This document shows positions 34,960 through 41,900 of a stretch of DNA of 64,000 bases, piece after piece. A model generated the notes under the pieces. It did not search any database and was not told the origin of the DNA. It saw only the letters and a program-made list of their open reading frames with translations. Within the stretch, counting starts at the first letter, position 1. Every line of letters starts with the position of its first letter. This DNA comes from Streptomyces sp. CG1 (lineage in GTDB: Bacteria; Actinomycetota; Actinomycetes; Streptomycetales; Streptomycetaceae): the NCBI RefSeq assembly GCF_041080625.1, contig NZ_CP163518.1, positions 10,347,501 through 10,411,500 on the forward strand, written 5' to 3'. The translations under genes were made by a program, and so were the position numbers.

Positions 34960-35978
34960 GCGGCCGCTCCCGCCGTGGCCAGGCAGTCGGCGAAGCCGCG
35001 CTCCAGGGCGCCGCGGTCGAGGTCGCGCCCGATGAACACGAGCTTGTTCGTGCGGGGTTCGCCCTCGTGCCAGTCGCGTCCGAAGGTGCCATCGAGCAGC
35101 ATGTGCACGCCCTGGAAGACGTACTGCTTGGGCGCTCCGGCGATGGCGAGGATGCCCTTGGAGCGGAAGAGGTCGACGCCCTTCGTGCGCAGCAGGGTGC
35201 CGAGCCAGGCGTTGAGGCGATCCTCGTCGAGTTCGCCCGCCAGCTCGATGCCGACCGAGGTGACGGTGGTGTCGTGCTGGTGCTCGGTCTCGGTGAGGAA
35301 GACGGGGTCGTTGGCGAGCACCCGCTCGAGGTCGAACGCGCCCACGTCCAGCACTTCGTGCAGATTGATGCGCGCGTGCTCTGCGGGGATGATCCGCACT
35401 CCGCCGTTGATGGCCCGGATGCGGCGCACGACCTGTCCGATGGTCTCCTCGTCGGCCAGGTCGGTCTTGTTGAGCACGACGCGGTCGGCGAAGGCGATCT
35501 GTTCGACGGCCTCGTTCTCCACGCCCTCCGGCTTGATCTCGTCCAGGTGCTGGAGCACGTGTGCGGCGTCGACGAGCGTGACGATGGCGTCCAGCCGCAG
35601 CTGGGAGGCGATCTCGTCGTCCATGAAGAAGGTCTGCGCGACGGGCGCGGGGTCGGCGAGGCCGGTGGTCTCGATGAGGATGTGGTCGAACTTCTCGCGG
35701 CGCCGCATCAGCGCACCCAGGATGCGGATCAGATCCCCGCGCACGGTGCAGCAGATGCAGCCGTTGTTCATCTCGAAGATCTCTTCCTCGGCGTCGAGGA
35801 CGAGGGCGTCGTCGATGCCGACCTCGCCGAACTCGTTCTCGATCACGGCGATCCTCATGCCGTGGTTCTCGGTGAGGATGCGGTTGAGGAGGGTGGTCTT
35901 GCCGGCGCCGAGAAAGCCGGTCAGGACGGTGACGGGGACCCGCTCGTCGCGCGGCTCGCCAGGTTCGGGGTTGGTCAA
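34956..35978 (-). CDS. CobW/COG0523 GTPase, zinc-metallochaperone type
   Basis: 340 residues from ATG at 35978. G1 P-loop '[20 protein letters not shown]' (about 16-35), '[18 protein letters not shown]', the metal motif CICC at 74-77 in '[13 protein letters not shown]', G3 '[14 protein letters not shown]', G4 '[12 protein letters not shown]', and a C-terminal CobW_C domain ('[20 protein letters not shown]', '[11 protein letters not shown]'). 'EHQHDTTV' is a short His-containing metal loop. These GTPases deliver zinc to client enzymes (ZNG1/ZigA types) and are classical Zur targets. It lies in a unit headed by a Zur box, and an additional CobW stub lies beside rpmF. Confidence 0.93.
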   Translation of the reverse strand: MTNPEPGEPRDERVPVTVLTGFLGAGKTTLLNRILTENHGMRIAVIENEFGEVGIDDALVLDAEEEIFEMNNGCICCTVRGDLIRILGALMRRREKFDHILIETTGLADPAPVAQTFFMDDEIASQLRLDAIVTLVDAAHVLQHLDEIKPEGVENEAVEQIAFADRVVLNKTDLADEETIGQVVRRIRAINGGVRIIPAEHARINLHEVLDVGAFDLERVLANDPVFLTETEHQHDTTVTSVGIELAGELDEDRLNAWLGTLLRTKGVDLFRSKGILAIAGAPKQYVFQGVHMLLDGTFGRDWHEGEPRTNKLVFIGRDLDRGALERGFADCLATAGAAA

Positions 35979-35987
35979 GTCGGTCTC

Positions 35988-36263
35988 CTAGTCGTGCTGT
36001 TCGGCGGCGAGCAGGGCGGCTCGCAGGTCGGTCTCGGTGATCTGGTCGGCGGGGCGGTGCAGGGTCCAGCGGCGGGCGTCGCCCTCCATCGGCAGCACCA
36101 CGACGACCGTTTCCAGCGGCGGGCAGCCCGGTTCGGTACAGGCGAGCTGACGGATCAGGACGGCGGTGTCGTCGTCGAGATCGAGGAGAGTGCGCACGGT
36201 CTCCTTCAGCTCGCGCAACTGTGGACTGGGCCCCGGGGGCCCAGGGCGCGATCCCAGTGGCAT
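35988..36263 (-). CDS. Conserved 91-aa protein in the CobW operon
   Basis: 91 residues from ATG at 36263 with AAGGAG about 10 bases upstream; it begins inside the end of the Fur-like gene (58-base overlap). 'LRELKETVRTLLDLDDDTAV' is an amphipathic helix, followed by 'LACTEPGCPPLETVVVVLPM' (strand with a CxxxxC pair) and 'DQITETDLRAALLAAEQHD'. The two cysteines and terminal His could bind zinc. Small proteins with the 'CxEPGCPPxET' motif recur next to CobW GTPases in actinomycetes. Function unknown; co-translation with the regulator and GTPase suggests a shared role. Confidence 0.7.
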   Translation of the reverse strand: MPLGSRPGPPGPSPQLRELKETVRTLLDLDDDTAVLIRQLACTEPGCPPLETVVVVLPMEGDARRWTLHRPADQITETDLRAALLAAEQHD

Positions 36264-36694
36264 GACAGTTCTTCTCCTTCGTCCCCGGACGGCCGGCCTC
36301 CGACTGTGCGGGGCAGACAGCCGGCGCAGACGCCGGTGAGTTCGACGGTGTGCTCGACCGCGGTGAAACCGGTGTCGGCGGCGATCCGGCCCGCCCACTC
36401 CTCGACGACCTCGGAATCCACCGGCCGGCTGCGGCCGCAGTCACGGCACATCAGGTAGTGGCGGTGCCCGTCGGCGGGGCGCAGCCGGTACAGCCGCCCG
36501 CCGGCCTCGTCGCGGACGACGTCCACACCGCCGTCCGCCTCCAGTTCACGCAGGGCGCGGTAGACGGTGGTCAGGCCGATCGCGTGATCGCCGGACACCA
36601 GAAGGGCGTACAACTCCTGGGCCGACACAAAGTCCTGGCAGCCCGCAAGTGCCCGCGTGACCGCCTTGCGTTGTCGGGTCATCCGGCCGCCCAT
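36206..36694 (-). CDS. Second Fur/Zur-family repressor
   Basis: 162 residues from ATG at 36694 (an internal ATG at 36682 is an alternative). Winged helix 'RQRKAVTRALAGCQDFVSAQ', 'GDHAIGLTTVYRALRELEAD', then 'DGHRHYLMCRDCGRSRPVDS', 'VEEWAGRIAADTGF', 'HTVELTGVCAGCLPRTVGG'. Both CxxC pairs are present (CRDC, CAGC) and the protein is clearly paralogous to the Zur at 26705. A Zur-box-like 15-mer lies 51 bases upstream, so it is probably itself Zur-regulated. Its C-terminal ~25 residues overlap the start of the 91-aa gene, an arrangement that suggests coupling. Confidence 0.88.
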   Translation of the reverse strand: MGGRMTRQRKAVTRALAGCQDFVSAQELYALLVSGDHAIGLTTVYRALRELEADGGVDVVRDEAGGRLYRLRPADGHRHYLMCRDCGRSRPVDSEVVEEWAGRIAADTGFTAVEHTVELTGVCAGCLPRTVGGRPSGDEGEELSCHWDRALGPRGPVHSCAS

Positions 36695-36744
36695 GGCGCA
36701 TCACCCCCTATGGCTCGTGCCGGGTCGGCACGCTCCACCATAGA

Positions 36745-36759
36745 TGGAAATGAAATCCA
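36745..36759. promoter_or_regulatory. Zur box upstream of the second Fur/Zur gene
   Basis: TGGAAATGAAATCCA, similar to TGGAAATGGATTTCA at 32597, 51 bases upstream of the ATG at 36694 and the head of the six-gene unit. Confidence 0.7.
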
Positions 36760-36840
36760 TGTCCATATGAGTGATCGGTCATACGTTGCCCGAGTGGTGT
36801 CACCGTGGCAGGAGAGCCGTCGCAGCAGTCAGACGGCAAT

Positions 36841-36872
36841 GGCCCGCCGCACCTGCGCGGGTACGGCGGGCC
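36841..36872. terminator. Hairpin terminator after the P1B-4 ATPase
   Basis: GGCCCGCCG (36841-36849) and CGGCGGGCC (36864-36872) form a perfect 9-bp stem, 15 bases past the stop of the ATPase on the minus strand. Confidence 0.65.
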
Positions 36873-36887
36873 GTGGGGCTGGGCGAG

Positions 36888-38864
36888 TCAGGGCTGGCCC
36901 TCCGCGCGGGCTCGGGTCCAGGCGGCCTCGCGCAGGAGCCGCAGGCCGTTGAGGCCGACGATGACGGTCGAGCCCTCGTGGCCGAGGACGCCGAGGGGGA
37001 GAGGGAGGGTGGCGGTGAGGTCCCAGACGACCAGGCCGGAGATGAACACGGCGGCGATTGCCAGGTTCTGCACGACCAGGCGGCGGGCCCGGCGGGAGAG
37101 GGCGATGACGGCGGGCACGGTGGTCAGTTCGTCGCGGACGATCACCGCGTCGGCGGTCTCAAGGGCGAGGTCGGAGCCGGCTCGGCCCATGGCGATGCCG
37201 GTGTGGGCGGCGGCCAGGGCGGGCGCGTCGTTGACGCCGTCGCCCACGACCAGGACCTTGCGGCCAGCCTGCTCCAGTTCCCTGACCGCGGCCACCTTGT
37301 CCTGCGGGAGCAGCCCGGCGCGCACGTCGGCGATGCCGACCTCGGCGGCCAGGCGGGCGGCGGCGCGGGGATTGTCACCGGTGACCAGCGTCGGCGGCGT
37401 TCCGGCGAGTGAGGCGAGCGACGAGATGGTGGCGGTGGCGTCCGGCCGCAGTCGGTCGGCGATGCCCAGAACCCCGGCCGGAGTGCTGTCGGCCACCACC
37501 AGGACCGCGGTACGCCCGCTGTCCTCCAGCTCGGCGGCGACGGTGGTGTGTGCACCCTCGGCACCGGACAGCAGTCGGGCGGGGGAGCCGACCGCGATCT
37601 TGCGGCCGTCCACGGTGGCGGTGACTCCGGCGCCGGGGGTGGAGATGAAGTCCTCCGCGACGGGCAGGGCGAGACCACGGGCACGTGCGGCGTTCACGAC
37701 GGCGCGGGCCAGCGGGTGCTCGCTGGGGTGCTCGGCCGCCGCGGCGAGCCGCAGCAACTCCCCCTCCGTCAGCCCGGATCCGGACAGCGGACGGACGTCG
37801 GTCACGCGCGGGGTGCCCTCGGTGAGCGTGCCGGTCTTGTCCAGAGCGGCCGTATCGATCTGGCCGAGGCGCTCCATGACTACGGCCGACTTCACGAGGA
37901 CACCGTGCCGCCCGGCGTTGGCGATCGCGGACAGCAGTGGCGGCATGGTCGCCAGGACGACCGCGCACGGGGAGGCGACGATCATGAAGGTCATGGCCCG
38001 CAGTAGCGAGCCGGTCAGCGCGGCGCCGAAGGCGAGCGGCACGGCGACCACGGCGAGGGTGGCCGCCACCATGCCGATCGAGTAGCGCTGTTCGACCTTC
38101 TCGATGAACAACTGGGTCGGCGCCTTCGTCTCCGACGCCTCCTCGACCATCTGCACGATCCGGGCGATCACGGAGTCGGAGGCGTCCCGCTCGACCTTGA
38201 CGCGGAGGGCTCCGGTGCCGTTGAGGGTGCCGGCGAACACCTCGTCGCCGGGTTCCTTGGCGACGGGCAGCGGCTCGCCGGTGATGGTGGCCTGGTCGAC
38301 CTCGCTCGCGCCGTCCAGCACGCGGCCGTCGGCGCCGATGCGCTCGCCGGGCCGGACCAGGACGGTGTCGCCGACGGCGAGGTCGGTGGTGGGCACGGTC
38401 TCCTCGGTGCCGTCGTCGTGCAGCCGGGTGGCGGTGGCCGGGGCGAGGTCGAGCAGGCCGCGCACGGAGTCGGCGGTGCGGGCGGTGGCCAGTGCCTCCA
38501 GGGCGCCGGAGGTGGCGAAGATGACGATCAGCAGGGCGCCGTCCATGACCTGGCCGACGGCGGCCGCTCCGAGCGCGGCCACGATCATCAGCAGGTCGAC
38601 GTCGAGGGTCTTCTCCCGCAGCGCCTGCAGTCCGGCCAGTGCCGGCTCCCAACCGCCCGCAACGTAGGCGAGCCCGTACAGCGATCCCCACATCCCGGCG
38701 GGTGCGCCGGTCAGCTGCAGCGGGAGTGCGAGCAGGAACAGCACTGTGGCCGCCGCGGCCCAACGGGCCTCGGGCAGCGCGAAGACCCGGGTTCGCCGCC
38801 GGGAGGGGGCGTCCGGGCGCGAGGTCGCGGCGGGCGCGGGCCGCTCGGTCAGGGTGGAAGACAT
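36888..38864 (-). CDS. P1B-4-type metal-transporting ATPase (Ni/Co exporter-like)
   Basis: 658 residues from ATG at 38864. No N-terminal CxxC metal domain; six predicted spans rather than eight. The actuator TGE is at 195-197 in 'ITGEPLP'. The membrane metal motif is SPC at 298-300 ('VASPCAVVLATMPPLLSA') rather than CPC. Phosphorylated Asp342 is in 'LDKTGTLTEG', 'HPSEHPLARAV' holds the HP motif, and 'VVGDGVNDAPAL' the hinge. The last span has 'GHEGSTVIVGLN' (His629). SPC plus HEGS/GT defines subgroup P1B-4, linked to Co, Ni, Zn or Fe efflux (CtpD/CtpJ/NmtA). The divergent NmtR-type sensor points to Ni/Co export. Confidence 0.92.
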   Translation of the reverse strand: MSSTLTERPAPAATSRPDAPSRRRTRVFALPEARWAAAATVLFLLALPLQLTGAPAGMWGSLYGLAYVAGGWEPALAGLQALREKTLDVDLLMIVAALGAAAVGQVMDGALLIVIFATSGALEALATARTADSVRGLLDLAPATATRLHDDGTEETVPTTDLAVGDTVLVRPGERIGADGRVLDGASEVDQATITGEPLPVAKEPGDEVFAGTLNGTGALRVKVERDASDSVIARIVQMVEEASETKAPTQLFIEKVEQRYSIGMVAATLAVVAVPLAFGAALTGSLLRAMTFMIVASPCAVVLATMPPLLSAIANAGRHGVLVKSAVVMERLGQIDTAALDKTGTLTEGTPRVTDVRPLSGSGLTEGELLRLAAAAEHPSEHPLARAVVNAARARGLALPVAEDFISTPGAGVTATVDGRKIAVGSPARLLSGAEGAHTTVAAELEDSGRTAVLVVADSTPAGVLGIADRLRPDATATISSLASLAGTPPTLVTGDNPRAAARLAAEVGIADVRAGLLPQDKVAAVRELEQAGRKVLVVGDGVNDAPALAAAHTGIAMGRAGSDLALETADAVIVRDELTTVPAVIALSRRARRLVVQNLAIAAVFISGLVVWDLTATLPLPLGVLGHEGSTVIVGLNGLRLLREAAWTRARAEGQP

Positions 38865-38920
38865 GACGAAGAACCCTTCGGGAGGGCGGGACGGTTCGAC
38901 TCAACCAACCATACAGGTAC

Positions 38921-38940
38921 ATATGAAGATCTCTTCAAGT
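38921..38940. promoter_or_regulatory. ArsR-type operator between nmtR and the P1B-4 ATPase
   Basis: ATATGAAGATCTCTTCAAGT fits the SmtB/NmtR operator pattern (TGAA...TTCA inverted repeat). It lies 21 bases upstream of nmtR and 57 bases upstream of the ATPase start, so it can control both. Confidence 0.7.
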
Positions 38941-38961
38941 ATTGCTTGTGTGATGGCCACC

Positions 38962-39369
38962 ATGGGCCATGGAGCAGCTCCCGCGAAGAACCGCGTCCCG
39001 CGCACCCGCTTGGACGCGGACAGTGCCGCCCGGGTGGCCACCACCCTCCAGGCCCTGGCGACCCCCTCCCGGCTGGTGATCCTCTCCCGCCTGCGCGAGG
39101 GCCCCTGCGCCGCCACCGAACTCGCCACTGGGGTCGGCATGGAACAGTCCGCCTGCGCCCACCAGCTGCGCCTGCTGCGCAACGTCGGCCTGGTCGTCGG
39201 CCGGCGCCAGGGCCGCTCGGTGATCTACGCGCTCTACGACAACCACGTCGCCGAACTCCTCGACCAGGCCGTCTACCACATCGAGCACCTGCGCCTCGGG
39301 CTCAGCGACGCCGGCGACGAGGACCACGCGGAGGATGCGCGACCGATGGTGGAACGCGCGGATGGTTGA
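38962..39369 (+). CDS. nmtR: NmtR-type Ni/Co-sensing ArsR repressor
   Basis: 135 residues from ATG at 38962, chosen because it gives the N-terminal Gly-His-Gly ('MGHGAAP') that M. tuberculosis NmtR uses to bind nickel; the ATGs at 38923 and 38953 are alternatives, the first lying in the operator. 'VATTLQALATPSRLVILSRL', 'VGMEQSACAHQLRLLRNVGL' and 'VVGRRQGRSVIYALYD' are the winged helix. The alpha-5 site Asp93, His95, His106, His109 is in 'YDNHVAELLDQAVYHIEHLR'. The final ~9 residues come from an integrase remnant fused to the 3' end, so the native C-terminus is probably altered. Target: the divergent P1B-4 ATPase. Confidence 0.88.
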   Translation: MGHGAAPAKNRVPRTRLDADSAARVATTLQALATPSRLVILSRLREGPCAATELATGVGMEQSACAHQLRLLRNVGLVVGRRQGRSVIYALYDNHVAELLDQAVYHIEHLRLGLSDAGDEDHAEDARPMVERADG

Positions 39370-39721
39370 GCCCCAAACGCTGCGGGGTGATGCATCCACG
39401 ATCAAGAACCATGTCATGCCGTACTGGGCGGACTGGCAGATGTTGTCGCTGATGCGTGTGGCAGTCGATGACGAAAGGATCTCGGTCAGTCCGTGCCGGA
39501 GAATTGATTTGTCTGCTCTTGTGGTCGGACCGCCGCAGTGGTTCACGTTCGATCAGGCCCAGAGCGTTCTGCATGGGCTCCCTGCTGTCTGGCGCACCAT
39601 GTGCCTGCTCGGCTTCTGCACCGGACTGCGCTGGGGTGAACTCACCGGTCTTCACTGCCACCGCATCGACCGCCATCGGTCCCGGCTGTTCGTGTACCTT
39701 CGCGAGCCGGCCAGAACGTGA
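39335..39721 (+). pseudogene. Tyrosine site-specific integrase fragment, copy 2
   Basis: 'RDRWWNARMVEPQTLRGDAS' and 'TIKNHVMPYWADWQMLSL' (core-binding), then 'VAVDDERISVSPCRRIDLSA', 'PPQWFTFDQAQSVLHGLPAV' and 'CLLGFCTGLRWGELTGLHCH'. It matches the copy at 16612-17143 segment by segment but keeps a different part of the middle. It starts inside the 3' end of nmtR in another frame and ends before the HxxR/Tyr catalytic motifs. A dead remnant. Confidence 0.75.
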
Positions 39722-39964
39722 CAGCCGGGCACGTCGAGATCATCCGAATTGCGCGGTATTCCGAGCCGTGTGCTACGGCAACATGTCGACCTTATGGCGC
39801 CGCCGGGCAAAACCTGGTGCTGCGGCACAGTACAGACCAGGCTGACGTGGGCATCTCAAGATCTCCGTTCCGTACCCGCAGAAAGCTTCACCGCGCATGC
39901 ATTCGACCTGTCTCTCCGGTGCTCCCGAGGCACACATCTCGTGTGTGGTGAGGAGGTGCCGCGC

Positions 39965-40948
39965 GTGGTGCGCTATGTGACACGCAAGGCGGTCGGCTGG
40001 CTTCTGATGATCGCGATCGCCACGAACGCGACCTACTTCCTGGCCAGTTGGTTCCTGGACCCGCGGTCGAACTTCAAGGAGCTGCGGCCCGTCCGCAGCG
40101 AGGCGCAGATCGACCGGGCCCTCGCGCCGTACAACCTGGACCCCAGGGTGCCGTTGGTGCACCGCTGGTGGGACTGGCTGGCCTCGGTGACCCTGCGCTT
40201 CGACTGGGGAAAGTCCCCCACCGGCGTCTCCGTCAACGGCGAAGTGGGCTACCGGGCGCTCGTCAGCGCGGAGTTGGTCGTCGTCGCGACCGTGCTGTCC
40301 GTCGTGATCGGCGTCGCGCTCGGCGTCTACACCGCCGCACGGCAGTACGGCTGGGCCGACCGGGTGTCGCAGGCGGTGTCCATCGTGCTGTTCAATGTTC
40401 CCACGTCCGTCGCCGCCCTCGCCGTGGTCTTCGTCGCCATTTGGCTGAACCAGCACGCCGGGCTGCACTTCCTCTACGTAGCCGGGGAGAACTCGCCGGG
40501 CGTCGAAGGACTGCTCCCCACCATCGGCGACCGTCTTCTGCACCTGATCCTGCCGACTCTGACGCTCACGCTGATGGGCTACGTCGGCTACCACCTGACG
40601 CAGCGTTCGCTGTTGCTCGACACGCTCCACGCCGACTTCGTGCGAACCGCGCAGGCCACGGGGCTCACCCGCAGTCAGGCCATCCGCAGGCACGCGTTGA
40701 GGGCCGCGCTCATCCCCACGGCGGCCTCCGTGGCGTTCAGTGTCCCGGCCGTCTTCACCGGTGCCGTCATCACGGAGACGATCTTCGGCTGGAACGGCAT
40801 GGGCCGCTACTTCATCCAGACCATCAGCAAGAACGACGTGCACGGCGCGGTCGCGACAGCCGCCTTCGCCGCGGCTCTGACCGCGATCGGCGCGATCCTC
40901 GCGGACATCGCCACGGTCTGCCTCGACCCGAGAGTACGGGTGCGCTGA
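39965..40948 (+). CDS. Peptide/nickel-type ABC transporter permease (DppB-like)
   Basis: 327 residues from GTG at 39965 (AGGAGG ends 8 bases upstream). One N-terminal span ('AVGWLLMIAIATNATYFLAS'), a periplasmic loop, then the DppB/OppB-type membrane core: 'LVVVATVLSVVIGVALGVYT', 'VSIVLFNVPTSVAALAVVFV', and the EAA loop 'ADFVRTAQATGLTRSQAIRR'. 'TGAVITETIFGWNGMGRYF' is a family signature. First gene of a four-gene operon with a second permease, a double ATPase and a lipoprotein. Confidence 0.9.
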   Translation: MVRYVTRKAVGWLLMIAIATNATYFLASWFLDPRSNFKELRPVRSEAQIDRALAPYNLDPRVPLVHRWWDWLASVTLRFDWGKSPTGVSVNGEVGYRALVSAELVVVATVLSVVIGVALGVYTAARQYGWADRVSQAVSIVLFNVPTSVAALAVVFVAIWLNQHAGLHFLYVAGENSPGVEGLLPTIGDRLLHLILPTLTLTLMGYVGYHLTQRSLLLDTLHADFVRTAQATGLTRSQAIRRHALRAALIPTAASVAFSVPAVFTGAVITETIFGWNGMGRYFIQTISKNDVHGAVATAAFAAALTAIGAILADIATVCLDPRVRVR

Positions 40949-40949
40949 C

Positions 40950-41900
40950 ATGACCACCGACGCGACGACCCACTCTCCTTCCCGTCCGACCGCGGAGCAG
41001 ACTCCGGAAGCGGCGACCACCGCGCGGAAGCACTCGAACCTCGGCCTTGGCCGGCTCTATCTGCGGCGCTTCCTGCGCAACCGCCTCGCCGTCGTCGGAG
41101 TGGTGATCTTCGTGCTGCTGGTGCTGTTCGGTGCCTTCGGCGGCCGATTCACCTCCTACGCGTACACCGACGCCGACTTCACCGCCCTCACCCAGCCTCC
41201 GAGCAGCCTCCACTGGTTCGGCACCAACCAGGGCGGCAACGACATCTATGCCTGTGCCGTGCACGGGCTCCAGCGTTCCCTGATGATCGCCGTGAGCGTG
41301 TCGGTACTGACGATTGTCCTCGCCGCGATCATCGGCTCCGGCGCCGCGTACTTCGGCGGCCGAGTCGAGCGGGTGACCCTCGCCGTCATCCACTTCCTCC
41401 TGATCGTCCCCTCGTTCCTCATCCTCGCTCTGGTCTCCCACCGGCTGGCGGGCGACTGGCGCGTCCTCATCATCGTGCTGACCGTGTTCGGCTGGATGCC
41501 CCCCGCGCGGGTCATCTGGTCCGTCTCTACCTCACTGCGCGAGCGGGACTACGTAAGGGCGGCCGAGTTCATGGGTGTCGGCCCGCTGCGCATCATCTTC
41601 CGCCACATCATCCCCAACCTCGGCTCCCTGCTGATCGTCAACCTGACTCTCGGAGTCGTTGCCACCGTGCTCAGCGAAACCGCCCTTTCGTTCCTCGGGT
41701 TCGGCGTCGAGACCCCGGACGTCTCCCTCGGCACGATGCTCGCGGACGGCGCCAGCACCGTCACGAGCGCCCCCTGGCTCTTCGCCTTCCCCGCGGGCCT
41801 GGTCGTCCTGCTCACCGTGTCGATGACCTTCATCGGCGACGGCTTGCGGGACGCCCTCGACCCCACGTCGGTGACCGGCTCGGCAGGAGGCCGACGATGA
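40950..41900 (+). CDS. Peptide/nickel-type ABC transporter permease (DppC-like)
   Basis: 316 residues from ATG at 40950, one base after the previous stop. DppC/OppC layout: an N-terminal disordered tail, a first span 'RLAVVGVVIFVLLVLFGAFG', the 'HWFGTNQGGNDIYACAVHG' motif (usual form GTDxxGRDV), spans at 'LTIVLAAIIGSGAAYFG' and 'HFLLIVPSFLILALVS', and the EAA loop 'RDYVRAAEFMGVGPLRIIFR' before 'HIIPNLGSLLIVNLTLGV'. The last four bases overlap the ATPase gene (ATGA). Confidence 0.9.
   Translation: MTTDATTHSPSRPTAEQTPEAATTARKHSNLGLGRLYLRRFLRNRLAVVGVVIFVLLVLFGAFGGRFTSYAYTDADFTALTQPPSSLHWFGTNQGGNDIYACAVHGLQRSLMIAVSVSVLTIVLAAIIGSGAAYFGGRVERVTLAVIHFLLIVPSFLILALVSHRLAGDWRVLIIVLTVFGWMPPARVIWSVSTSLRERDYVRAAEFMGVGPLRIIFRHIIPNLGSLLIVNLTLGVVATVLSETALSFLGFGVETPDVSLGTMLADGASTVTSAPWLFAFPAGLVVLLTVSMTFIGDGLRDALDPTSVTGSAGGRR

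Noticed and set aside
33934..36444. One 836-codon minus-strand frame covering WD40, CobW and neighbours
   Set aside because: It is the WD40 frame run upstream through the other genes; the upstream part has Arg/Ala/Gly-rich shadow composition, while CobW motifs are in another frame.
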